From an uncultured Pseudomonadota bacterium (lineage in GTDB: Bacteria > Myxococcota_A > UBA796 > GCA-2862545): DNA of 9,804 nucleotides. Shown piece by piece: positions 1-6,732 of the stretch. The translations under genes were made by a program, and so were the position numbers. The stretch lies in the NCBI GenBank assembly GCA_937891875.1, contig CALATR010000631.1, positions 1 through 9,804 on the forward strand, read 5' to 3'. Under the pieces are notes generated by a model that saw nothing but the letters and a program-made list of their open reading frames with translations, did not search any database and was not told the origin of the DNA. How positions within the stretch are numbered: position 1 is the stretch's first letter; every line of letters starts with the position of its first letter.

Positions 1-1
1 C

Positions 2-1195
2 CTCCAGACACGCACCTGCGCCATCCACCACCTCGACCTGCCGTGGGAGCCGGCCACCCTCCAGCAGCGCAACGGGCGCGGGGTGCGCCAGGGCAACACG
101 CTGGCGAACATCGAGATCAACTACTACTTCGCGCGCCGGTCCCAGGACGGGCTCCGGTTCAACCTCATCCAGGGCAAGCTCGGCTGGATGACCGAGCTCA
201 TCCGGTCGCAGGCGCGGGACACCAACAACCCCGGCGCCCAGATGGAGCTCGGGCCCGAGGAGGTGCTGCTCCTCATCAGCCGCGACCCGGAGAAGACCGC
301 CCGGCGCCTCGCCGAGGTCCGCGCCCGTCGCGAGTCCGACGCCCGCAAGAAGGTCGGCGAGGACGCCGCCCGCATGCTGCGTGGCGCCAACGCCCGGTTC
401 CGCAAGGCCGAGCGCACCGAGGACCCGACCGAGGCCGCTCGCCTGCGTCAGGAGGGTGAGGAGCGCCTGAAGGACCTGGCGACGGTCGACCCCGAGGCGT
501 GGCCGTGGGCGAAGTGGATGTACGCCGTGCGCGACCACGACCTGCTCGTGCCCGTCGGGGGCGAGGCGCCTGTGTACGAGGGCCTGCGCGTCGGCATCCC
601 AAGCCCGTGGAACCCCGACCGCACGGACTACGTCGAGTTCGGCCGGGTCCAGGGCACGAGCGTCGGCGTCCGCGAGGCCGGCACCGCGACCTGGTCGGAG
701 CAGCCTCTTGAGAAGGTGGCCGCCCTCGGCATCCTCCCCGAGCACATGGACGCGGTGTTCCCGCCGGACGAGGACGCCCGCGCCGACGCCGCCACCGCGT
801 CCCGCATCGACCAGGCCCTCCGCTACGGCGGCAACTGGCCCGGCCTCGGCTGGACCTGGGCGAGCGACGAGTGGGTCGGGCGGGCCTGGGCGCGACACGG
901 CGACCGGGTCGTGCAGAAGCTGGCGCAGACGTCGTCCTGGTACGCCGAGCAGCAGCGCGTGCCCGTCGTGGTGCGAGGTGGCCTCGAGGTCCGACGCGGG
1001 AACGGCATCGGCGCGGCGGACGGCACCGTGATCCCGCCGACGCGCGCCGGCTGGCGGAACTTCCTGGCGCTCGCTCCGACGTCGGGCCTGAAGTTCGGCG
1101 AGATCGAGCAGGCGGGCCTGTACTGGTGGAACCGGCGCATCCCGCGCACCCTGCTGTCGTCGACCCGCGACGACGCGGCCGTGGCGGCGAAGTGA
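2..1195 (+). CDS. SNF2-like SF2 helicase, C-terminal part (5' end outside window)
   Basis: The reading frame is open from base 2, so the start codon lies upstream; 397 residues are visible, ending at TGA 1193-1195. The first ~30 visible residues contain HHLDLPWEPATLQQRNGRG followed by VRQGN. This matches helicase motif VI of the SNF2-like superfamily 2 (Q-x-x-G-R-x-x-R-Q-G), whose arginines act as the arginine fingers for ATP hydrolysis. The Walker motifs must lie outside the window. After motif VI there is a roughly 360-residue tail: an Arg/Glu-rich, probably helical segment at about residues 105-180, then a Trp-rich region I do not recognise. Similar QRxGRxxRQGN helicases occur as parts of very large helicase/methylase proteins of phages and plasmids, so a DNA-processing role is likely. 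The stop codon overlaps the next ATG (TGATG), implying co-translation. Helicase class is fairly sure; specific role is not. Confidence 0.85.
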   Translation, partial: LQTRTCAIHHLDLPWEPATLQQRNGRGVRQGNTLANIEINYYFARRSQDGLRFNLIQGKLGWMTELIRSQARDTNNPGAQMELGPEEVLLLISRDPEKTARRLAEVRARRESDARKKVGEDAARMLRGANARFRKAERTEDPTEAARLRQEGEERLKDLATVDPEAWPWAKWMYAVRDHDLLVPVGGEAPVYEGLRVGIPSPWNPDRTDYVEFGRVQGTSVGVREAGTATWSEQPLEKVAALGILPEHMDAVFPPDEDARADAATASRIDQALRYGGNWPGLGWTWASDEWVGRAWARHGDRVVQKLAQTSSWYAEQQRVPVVVRGGLEVRRGNGIGAADGTVIPPTRAGWRNFLALAPTSGLKFGEIEQAGLYWWNRRIPRTLLSSTRDDAAVAAK

Positions 1196-1278
1196 TGGCC
1201 GCCATGCTCGTCATCGTCGCGCTGGCGGCTGTCGTCGCGGCGCTGCGTCCGCCTCCGCCGCCGGGGGTGCCCGCATGA
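1195..1278 (+). CDS. 27-residue hydrophobic peptide, translationally coupled
   Basis: This tiny frame begins at an ATG sharing its A with the upstream TGA (TGATG) and ends with a TGA overlapping the next gene's ATG (ATGA at 1275-1278). The peptide begins MAAMLVIVALAAVVAAL and then has a single Arg followed by a proline-rich tail. Residues 3-17 could form one short membrane helix. Without this frame there would be an 80-base gap between two tightly packed genes; its fit into the overlap pattern is the main evidence that it is translated. A second ATG at 1204 is possible. It may be a small membrane partner of the downstream hydrolase or simply a coupling leader. No family is recognised and no function is assigned. 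Confidence 0.5.
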   Translation: MAAMLVIVALAAVVAALRPPPPPGVPA

Positions 1279-2153
1279 AGGGCGCGAGCGCTCCGCTGCT
1301 GCTGTTCGGCGTCGTCGGCGTGGGGACCGTCCTGGCCCTGGCCGCTGCCGGCGGTGGCTCTCCCGTTGCCGGCGCCCAGCGCGCCGCGAGGACCACGATG
1401 GACTGGATGGACCGGGTGATCGCCCGCGTGTCGCGCCACGAGGGGCGGCACGACTCCCTGAACCTCAACGCGGACGGAGCCGGGCTGTCGTTCGGCATCA
1501 TCCAGTGGGCCCAGAAGCCCGGTAGCCTCGGCGTACTGCTCGCCGAGATGCAGCGCACCGACCCCGAGCGGTTCGCGCGCACCTTCGGTCCCGACTGGCG
1601 AGCGCTCCTCGAGGTCACCCGGGCCGCGAGCCTGGCGCCCGTCAGCGGCTCCGTGCTGTGGTCCGAGCCCTGGGTGAGCCGGTTCAAGGCCGCGGGACGG
1701 GACCCGGTGTTCGTGGCGGTTCAGAAACGCCTCGCCAAGGCCGGCGAGCACTTCGTCGGCGCCCTCGACGCCGCCCGGGAGCTCGGCGTGGCCACGGAGC
1801 GGTCGCTGGCGCTGCTCTACGACACGAGCGTGCAGCAGGGGCCGCGCTTCGCGAAGCGGCACGCCCAGCGAGTGCGTGAGCGGTTCGTCGCCGCGGGCCG
1901 CACCCGGGTGCCGGTCCAGGAGCTGCTCACGGCCTACGCCCAGACCGCGCCCGCCCACTTCCGCCGGACCACGCCGCCGACCGAGCCCTACCCGTCGAGC
2001 CACATCGAGTGGCGTCGGACCGGGGACGCCTGGCACGCGTGGGCCGGCCGCTTCGACCTGTACACCGGCATCCTGCGCCGGCGCATGGGCATCGTGAACG
2101 ACCCCGAGCTCTCGGACGCGCCGGTGGCGCTGCCGGGGCCGGGACTGGCCTGA
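1275..2153 (+). CDS. Membrane-anchored lysozyme-like peptidoglycan hydrolase
   Basis: A 292-residue protein starting at an ATG that overlaps the preceding stop, with a G-rich ribosome binding site (GGGGG, 1263-1267) seven bases upstream. Residues 6-26 are hydrophobic and probably act as a signal peptide or membrane anchor, placing the rest outside the cytoplasm. At residues 52-78 there is SRHEGRHDSLNLN followed by GAGLSFGIIQW. A glutamate (E56) ahead of a G-x-S-F/Y-G-I-x-Q-W strand is the layout of the lysozyme superfamily (GH46 chitosanase-like and related muramidases), where Glu is the general acid. LLYDTSVQQGP at 180-190 matches the second conserved block of such enzymes (Asp followed by QxG). 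The substrate is inferred to be peptidoglycan; chitosan-type glycans are an alternative. Position next to small membrane proteins suggests cell lysis, or wall opening for a conjugative or injection machine. Confidence 0.72.
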   Translation: MKGASAPLLLFGVVGVGTVLALAAAGGGSPVAGAQRAARTTMDWMDRVIARVSRHEGRHDSLNLNADGAGLSFGIIQWAQKPGSLGVLLAEMQRTDPERFARTFGPDWRALLEVTRAASLAPVSGSVLWSEPWVSRFKAAGRDPVFVAVQKRLAKAGEHFVGALDAARELGVATERSLALLYDTSVQQGPRFAKRHAQRVRERFVAAGRTRVPVQELLTAYAQTAPAHFRRTTPPTEPYPSSHIEWRRTGDAWHAWAGRFDLYTGILRRRMGIVNDPELSDAPVALPGPGLA

Positions 2154-2155
2154 AC

Positions 2156-2161
2156 AGGAGG
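2156..2161 (+). promoter_or_regulatory. Shine-Dalgarno sequence choosing ATG 2168
   Basis: AGGAGG lies directly against the ATG at 2162 but exactly six bases before the in-frame ATG at 2168. Normal spacing therefore favours the second ATG as the start of the small gene. This is a perfect anti-SD match and one of the strongest in the window, in contrast to the mostly coupled starts around it. Confidence 0.75.
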
Positions 2162-2167
2162 ATGGCC

Positions 2168-2392
2168 ATGTGGTGGAAGAGCATCGCGCGGTGGCTGCGC
2201 GACAAGGTGGACGTCGACGTGGACCTCGAGCTGGACGACGGCGTCGTGGTGGTCGTGCTCACGGTGCGACTCGGCGGAGCGACCCTGCTCACGGAGCGCT
2301 TCGAGTGGACGCTGCCGGCGCCCGGTGCGGTGCCGCATCGGCTCGCGAGCAAGGCGGCGCGACGGGTGCGGACCGCGGACGCGGGGGGCTGA
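2168..2392 (+). CDS. Small protein of unknown function (74 aa)
   Basis: It begins MWWKSIARWLRDKVDVDVDL. The Trp-rich amphipathic N-terminus (residues 1-12) is followed by an acidic alternating stretch (14-24) and a strongly hydrophobic beta-like run (V26-V33), then another probable strand pair and a basic C-terminal helix (57-68). The start was set by the AGGAGG at 2156-2161; an in-frame ATG at 2162 would add two residues but leaves no spacing. It lies 14 bases after the lysozyme-like gene and 2 bases before the coiled-coil gene, so it is clearly an operon member. The pattern suggests a small beta-rich protein with a membrane-surface helix, but no family is recognised. Confidence 0.72.
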   Translation: MWWKSIARWLRDKVDVDVDLELDDGVVVVVLTVRLGGATLLTERFEWTLPAPGAVPHRLASKAARRVRTADAGG

Positions 2393-2394
2393 CG

Positions 2395-2676
2395 ATGTCG
2401 CCGCCCGCTGCCCGTCGAGACGACAGCGCCGCCCTGTGGGCCGGCGAGCTCGCGGATGTGCGCGAGCGCCTGGCCCGCCTGGAGACCCGCGCCGAGGCCC
2501 ACGACAAGGCGAGCGCGGAGCGGCAGAAGGCCGTGCTCGACGCGATCAGGGAGGTCGAGGAGCGGCTGGAGCGCGCCGAGGGGCGGGCCTGGCGGCTCGC
2601 GCTCGGGCTCGCGGGGCTGGGGGTTGGTGGGGGCGCCGGGGCGGTGGAGATCCTGCGTGGCGTGCTGGGAGGGTGA
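2395..2676 (+). CDS. Coiled-coil plus membrane-segment protein, XhlA/holin-like
   Basis: A 93-residue protein whose ATG lies two bases after the previous stop, with a run of six G at 2383-2388 as ribosome binding site. Residues 15-65 form a highly charged heptad-like coiled coil (ELADVRERLARLETRAEAHD and the following AERQKAVLDAIREVEERLER). Residues 67-90 are a Gly/Ala/Leu-rich hydrophobic segment suited to one membrane helix. This order, a soluble coiled coil followed by a C-terminal membrane anchor in about 90 residues, is that of XhlA-type proteins, which act with holins and endolysins in phage lysis cassettes. The lysozyme-like gene two places upstream supports that reading. The resemblance is in architecture and not in recognised sequence motifs; a structural membrane tether is the alternative. 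Confidence 0.68.
   Translation: MSPPAARRDDSAALWAGELADVRERLARLETRAEAHDKASAERQKAVLDAIREVEERLERAEGRAWRLALGLAGLGVGGGAGAVEILRGVLGG
2668..2672 (+). promoter_or_regulatory. Shine-Dalgarno sequence supporting the GTG start at 2678
   Basis: GGAGG sits five bases before GTG 2678, the start that puts VRVVLELFAGCGG, methyltransferase motif I, at the N-terminus. The ATG at 2676-2678 is in another frame that gives a low-complexity Ser/Ala/Arg product, so it is not the start. The site lies inside the end of the preceding gene, consistent with translational coupling. Confidence 0.65.
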
Positions 2677-2677
2677 T

Positions 2678-3790
2678 GTGCGCGTCGTCCTCGAGCTCTT
2701 CGCGGGCTGTGGGGGCGCGTCCCTCGGCCTCCATCGCGCTGGCTGGCGGCACCTCGCCTGCGTCGAGCTCGACGAGGCCGCGGTCGCCACCCTTGCCGCC
2801 GCTGGGCTTCCCGCCCTTCATGCTGATGTGCGGGCGGTCGACTGGGCGGCGTTCGCGGGCCGGGTCGACCTCCTGTGGGCCTCGCCGCCGTGCCAGCCCG
2901 GAAGCACCGCGGGCAGGCGCCGGGGAACGGGCGATGACCGCGACGGCTGGCCGTGGACCTGGGCGGCGGTCGACGCCGTTCGACCCACCTGGTTTCTCGC
3001 CGAGAACGTGCTCGGCTGGACCTACCACGCCCGCGGCTGCTCCCTCGACGGTGCGCACCGAGACTGCGTCGGCTGCGCGTGGGAGCGGTCCATCCTCCCG
3101 GAGCTGCGGGCCCGCTTCGCCTTCTCCGGAGCATGGACGCTCGATGCTGCAGACTATGGAGCGCCCCAGCACCGTCGCCGGGTGCTGCTGTGGGGTGGAC
3201 CCGTCCCACTGGCGGAGACGCCCCCGCCGCCGAGCCACGGCGATCCCGACGACGAGGATACCGAGCACCGAGGCCTGCGCCCGTGGGTGAGCGTCCGCGA
3301 GGCCGTCGGAGCCACGCTTCTGGCGGAGGACACCTGCGACCTCCGGGCTTGCTACCCCTGCGACGGATCGCACGGGAGGGCGTGCACCGAACCCTGGCGA
3401 GCCGACCGCCCGGCGCCGACCGTGACCACGACCGAGGTGAAGGGTACCCGCGCCCATGCGCCTTCATGGTCCTTCCACGGTGGACCTGACCGAGCGAGCG
3501 ACGCCGCGTTCCTGGTCGCCGGTGTGCGCCGGATCGAGGTGGTCGAGGGGCTCGTGCTCCAGGGCTTCCCGGCGGACTGGCCGCTCCAGGGAACGAGGGA
3601 GCAGCAGTATCGGCAGGTCGGTAACGCTGTACCGCCGCAGATGTCCGAGGCCTTGGGGCGGGTGGTCCTGGGTGCGCATCGCGTGGTCGAGGACCTGCGT
3701 GCTCGCGCCATCGACCTCGACGCCCTCGCGAGCGCGCTGCGCCGCAACCCGTCGGCAGTGCCCAACTGGCTGGGCCGGAGTGCCGCATGA
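2678..3790 (+). CDS. C5-cytosine DNA methyltransferase
   Basis: A 370-residue enzyme that would transfer a methyl group from S-adenosylmethionine to carbon 5 of cytosine in a specific DNA site. Motifs appear in canonical order: motif I ELFAGCGGASLGL near residue 6 (SAM binding); motif IV SPPCQPGS with catalytic Cys72; motif VI AENV at 108-111 (Glu109); motif VIII QHRRR at 164-168; and motifs IX-X with LQGFPADW (294-301) and QVGNAVPP (313-320). The region from about 170 to 290 is the probable target recognition domain. It contains a Cys cluster (220, 225, 228, 236), and another (121, 130, 133) follows motif VI; both could bind zinc. Start is GTG with GGAGG upstream. It ends in an ATGA overlap with the GHKL gene. 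No cognate endonuclease is recognisable nearby, so it is either an orphan/protective methylase or part of a system using the GHKL protein or helicases. Confidence 0.95.
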   Translation: MRVVLELFAGCGGASLGLHRAGWRHLACVELDEAAVATLAAAGLPALHADVRAVDWAAFAGRVDLLWASPPCQPGSTAGRRRGTGDDRDGWPWTWAAVDAVRPTWFLAENVLGWTYHARGCSLDGAHRDCVGCAWERSILPELRARFAFSGAWTLDAADYGAPQHRRRVLLWGGPVPLAETPPPPSHGDPDDEDTEHRGLRPWVSVREAVGATLLAEDTCDLRACYPCDGSHGRACTEPWRADRPAPTVTTTEVKGTRAHAPSWSFHGGPDRASDAAFLVAGVRRIEVVEGLVLQGFPADWPLQGTREQQYRQVGNAVPPQMSEALGRVVLGAHRVVEDLRARAIDLDALASALRRNPSAVPNWLGRSAA

Positions 3791-6408
3791 AAGCCCCGTC
3801 CACCCCGACCTGCGCCTGCCGCGCCACCCCCGACCCCTTCCAGGCCTTCGCCTGGGAGGCGCTCCGCACGGTCGCTTCCCAGAAGCCTCCCCGCGACACG
3901 GGCCGTCTCCGCATCGACCGGGCAGCCCTCCGTCGCGCGCTCGGTGGCCGCGACGAGATCCTCGAGGCGATGGAGGCCAAGGCCACCGGCCGACCCGGCG
4001 CCAACGCGGCGGTGATGTGGCGCTACTTCACCACCAGCGTCTACCAGTCAGGCGACCTGCCGCTGCTCGCGACCCGCGAGGCCCTCCAGAACAGCGTCGA
4101 CGCCTACAAGGCTGCGGTCCGCGCCCGCAAGACCCGAGCAGGGGAGGGGCGGTTCGCCGTCAGCTGGGACCCGGACCGCAGGGCCCTGTCCTGGGAGGAC
4201 AACGGCATCGGCATGGACGCCGACACCATCCTCGAGAAGTTCCTGTCGCTCGGCGAGTCGGGCAAGGGCGGCGCCGGCGACAGCGAGGAGGCCGCAGGCG
4301 GCTTCGGCGTCGCCAAGGCCGTCATCCTCGGGACCAGCCCCACGTTCCGCTGGGAGCTGCACAGCCGCGACAACCTCGCGGTCAGCGAGGGCGCCGGGCA
4401 GGACGTCACCATCTACGACGCGCCGTTCCTCCAGGGCACGCGCATCACCATCTTCGATGTGGCCACCGAGTTCGACCAGGTCTGGGACTACGCCCGCCAG
4501 GCGTACGTTCCGCTGCTGGATCGGCTCCGCGAGCTGCTCGCCGCCAACGACCTGACCGGGGTCACGCTCACGCTCAACGGGGACGAGGTGCGGCCCATGT
4601 TCAGCCGCCGAGGCGGCTCCCGGGTGCGGGTGGAGGGCTCCTGGGGACGCGGCAGCGAGGCCGCCATCAAGGCCTATCGGCGCCCGCCCGGTGATCGGCA
4701 GGGCGCCTACTACGTCCGCCTCGGCGGGCTCTTCCAGTTCAAGGAGAGCGCTCGGCGCGGCAACCTCAAGGCCGACGTCGTCGTCGACCTCACCACGAAG
4801 GTCCGCCCCGGCGAGGCGGGCTACCCGCTCAACGCCGCCCGCGACGCGCTCCAGGACCGCGCCCGGTGGGCCTTCAATGACCTCGTCGAGGAGGTCGAGC
4901 GCGAGAACGAGAGCGTGGGTCGGTCGATGGAGGACGAGGTCTACGACCCGGACTCCGACGACGCGGGCGAGCGCCGGGGCGCAGCGGAGATCGCCGACCT
5001 CGCCGCGGAGGCCTTCGCGGACGAGGCGTTCCAGAAGGCGCTCGCCGAGGCCGCCGGCGGCATCGCGGACTTCTACGCCGAGCGTGCCAAGGACCCGGGT
5101 GTCGAGTCCGCCGTCGCCAGCCTTGCGCCTCCAGGGTCGCGCGCGCGTTCGGCCGAGGACCAGCCCACTCGGGGCGCCGTCCTGCCGCCTGGGATGCAGC
5201 TCGTCGTGACGTCCGCGCCCGTCGAGGAGGACATCGCCTCGCCCTCCGACAGCGCCGCAGCCGCGAGGCAGCTTCGCGCCGTGCTCGGGGCGGCTGACCG
5301 GGTGGAGGAGGACGCAGGTGGCTTCCCGGGGGTGGTGCTCACCGATCGCGTCGTGCAGGCACTCGCTCGCGCCGAGGCCGGCGAGGCCCTGGACCCGATG
5401 GACGTCGGGGTCCTCCAGGGCGCGGCCGACAAAGCCGCCGACACCTCGCTTCAACCGGGCGGCGGGGGGCTCCTCCAGGCGGCGACGGTCACCCGGGCTA
5501 CCGACCACGCGCTGCACCGCTTCGCGGTCACGCCCGACGCGGAGGCCCGCAGGCACACCCGACGCAACCCGTTCGGTCGTCTCGCGGGGCTGCGCATCTC
5601 GAAGAAGAACTACGACCGGCGCCGGGCCTACCGCTTCAAGAAGGGCTTCCAGAAGTGGATGCCGCACCTGACCGCCTGGGACGCCACCCTGCGGCTCGTC
5701 GCCAGCGAGGCGCGCATCCGCAGGAAGTTCAAGCCCGGGTTCGTGCTCGACGACGAGCTGCTCGGGCTGACCGCGACCACTGGCTCCGGTCGCGCCGTCG
5801 TCTACATCCACCCCGATCGCCTCGACCAGGTGGTCAAGGCCCACAAGCACCGCCCGCTCGCCATCGCGGCCTACCTCCACGGCGTCGCGTGCCACGAGCT
5901 CACGCACCTCGACGGCCGCATGGGCAAGGGGCACAGCGAGGAGTTCGTCTCGGCGCGTGAGGACCTCGGACACGCGACCGGGCACCTGCTGCCCGCCATC
6001 GCCGTGCTCGTGCAGAACGTGCTCGGGCTGCCGGTGAAGCCGACCGAGGAGAAGAAGCGCATCGTTCGCCTCGAGCGGCAGCTCGCGCGCGCCAAGGAGA
6101 AGGCGAGCGGGAGTCGCCGGGCCCAGGCCGACGTGGCTCGCCTCGAGGCGGACCTCGCGAAGGCCCGAGCGGCCCTCGATGAGGCGCTGGCCGAGAGCGC
6201 TCGGGTGCGAGCAGAGTGCGGACGGTCCTGCGGTTGCCGCGAAGCTCGAGTGGGCAGCGAGGACGCCGCGGTGCGCGTCGTCGATGCGGCCGTGACCGCG
6301 CTGCTCACGAGGCCGCCGGCCGGCACGGATCCGGCCTACGTCGCGGCGTTCGCGCGCCGGCATCGTGGGCACCTGGTCGAGCTCGTGCGGGCTCGCCTCG
6401 GCGGGTGA
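3787..6408 (+). CDS. GHKL ATPase fused to HExxH metallopeptidase-like domain
   Basis: An 873-residue protein coupled by ATGA overlap to the methyltransferase, with GGAG six bases before the ATG. The N-terminal half is a GHKL (Hsp90/MutL/histidine-kinase fold) ATPase. N box is REALQNSVDA (E98, N102, D105); G1 box is EDNGIGMD (137-144); the glycine lid includes GESGKGG (156-162) and GGFGVAKA (171-178); and a GTRITI strand lies at 217-222. A probable transducer segment covers about 230-370. An acidic, Ala-rich linker occupies about 380-560. The C-terminal part has a basic block (585-650) and then HGVACHELTHLDG with H703, E704 and H707, followed by GHSEEF (715-720), the layout of SprT/minigluzincin-type zinc peptidases. 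A coiled coil (755-810) and a Cys-rich CGRSCGC (811-817) follow. No histidine-kinase H box or receiver is visible. Function is unknown; an ATP-gated protease acting on DNA-bound proteins or on phage or host targets is inference. Confidence 0.88.
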   Translation: MKAPSTPTCACRATPDPFQAFAWEALRTVASQKPPRDTGRLRIDRAALRRALGGRDEILEAMEAKATGRPGANAAVMWRYFTTSVYQSGDLPLLATREALQNSVDAYKAAVRARKTRAGEGRFAVSWDPDRRALSWEDNGIGMDADTILEKFLSLGESGKGGAGDSEEAAGGFGVAKAVILGTSPTFRWELHSRDNLAVSEGAGQDVTIYDAPFLQGTRITIFDVATEFDQVWDYARQAYVPLLDRLRELLAANDLTGVTLTLNGDEVRPMFSRRGGSRVRVEGSWGRGSEAAIKAYRRPPGDRQGAYYVRLGGLFQFKESARRGNLKADVVVDLTTKVRPGEAGYPLNAARDALQDRARWAFNDLVEEVERENESVGRSMEDEVYDPDSDDAGERRGAAEIADLAAEAFADEAFQKALAEAAGGIADFYAERAKDPGVESAVASLAPPGSRARSAEDQPTRGAVLPPGMQLVVTSAPVEEDIASPSDSAAAARQLRAVLGAADRVEEDAGGFPGVVLTDRVVQALARAEAGEALDPMDVGVLQGAADKAADTSLQPGGGGLLQAATVTRATDHALHRFAVTPDAEARRHTRRNPFGRLAGLRISKKNYDRRRAYRFKKGFQKWMPHLTAWDATLRLVASEARIRRKFKPGFVLDDELLGLTATTGSGRAVVYIHPDRLDQVVKAHKHRPLAIAAYLHGVACHELTHLDGRMGKGHSEEFVSAREDLGHATGHLLPAIAVLVQNVLGLPVKPTEEKKRIVRLERQLARAKEKASGSRRAQADVARLEADLAKARAALDEALAESARVRAECGRSCGCREARVGSEDAAVRVVDAAVTALLTRPPAGTDPAYVAAFARRHRGHLVELVRARLGG

Positions 6409-6526
6409 CGGACCGGTGCCAGGCGACGGCCGCGCCAGTCGAGTCTTGTTCCTTCAGGTGAGACACCCCGCACGGTGTACTTCTCTTCGAGCTTGGGGTG
6501 GACCGACCTTCCCCAGCCGCTCACCA

Positions 6527-6555
6527 GCTGCGCCCGGATAAGGCCCTGGCGCAGC
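6527..6555. repeat. Perfect 8-bp inverted repeat, 13-nt loop
   Basis: GCTGCGCC (6527-6534) and GGCGCAGC (6548-6555) are perfect reverse complements around a 13-base loop. Seven of the eight stem pairs are G-C, so a transcript would form a stable hairpin. No U-run follows on either strand, so it is not a classical intrinsic terminator. It could still attenuate read-through from the upstream operon, or be a binding or recombination site. Confidence 0.5.
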
Positions 6556-6602
6556 GTCACACCTGGCTCGGTCACATCCTCGACTCGATTCACGTTGCCG
6601 GA

Positions 6603-6622
6603 TGGACCACAAGTGGACCACA
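6603..6622. repeat. Tandem 9-bp direct repeat, TGGACCACA
   Basis: TGGACCACA occurs at 6603-6611 and again at 6614-6622, a period of 11 bases (about one helical turn). A shorter related TGGACC is at 6499-6504. Same-face tandem copies in a promoter-proximal, gene-free region suit a repressor operator or arm-type sites of a tyrosine recombinase. No such protein is encoded in the window, so the role is open. Confidence 0.5.
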
Positions 6623-6732
6623 GCTGCACGCTTGTTCATGTGCGATCGGAGCCGTCGCGAGTGGTAGGTTCACCGCCTTGTAGTGATCGAATCGTGCGAG
6701 CCATCGACATTGGCGGCGGCGAAGCTTCGGTC

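Noticed and set aside
276..2036. Minus-strand open frame of 586 residues opposite the helicase tail and lysozyme-like gene
   Set aside because: Its Arg/Pro/Gly-rich composition is typical of antisense reading in GC-rich DNA, and the + strand genes explain the region.
2676..3290. ATG start at 2676 for a Ser/Arg-rich protein
   Set aside because: The frame gives a low-complexity product; the GTG at 2678 yields all C5 methyltransferase motifs.
4048..6372. Minus-strand open frame of 774 residues opposite the GHKL gene
   Set aside because: It is a GC-rich antisense shadow: the + strand frame has clear GHKL and HExxH motifs, while the antisense product is low-complexity and has no recognisable domain.
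3787..6408. Interpretation of the GHKL protein as a sensor histidine kinase
   Set aside because: No H box, membrane segments or sensor domain are visible, and the ATPase domain is N-terminal with a transducer-like segment after it, as in MutL/MORC/Hsp90-type proteins.
6463..6478. Hairpin ACACC-loop-GGTGT as a terminator of the operon
   Set aside because: The stem is only five base pairs with no following T-run, so it is likely chance.
6336..6629. Minus-strand open frame of 97 residues across the intergenic region
   Set aside because: It has no ribosome binding site, its third codon positions are roughly two-thirds G/C (well below the genes around it), and its last third overlaps the GHKL gene antisense. 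A relic of a truncated gene cannot be excluded, but support is too weak.
6632..6670. Promoter built from TTGTTC (6632-6637) and TAGGTT (6665-6670)
   Set aside because: The spacing is 27 bases, far from the usual 16-18, and no better -35 box was found for TAGGTT.
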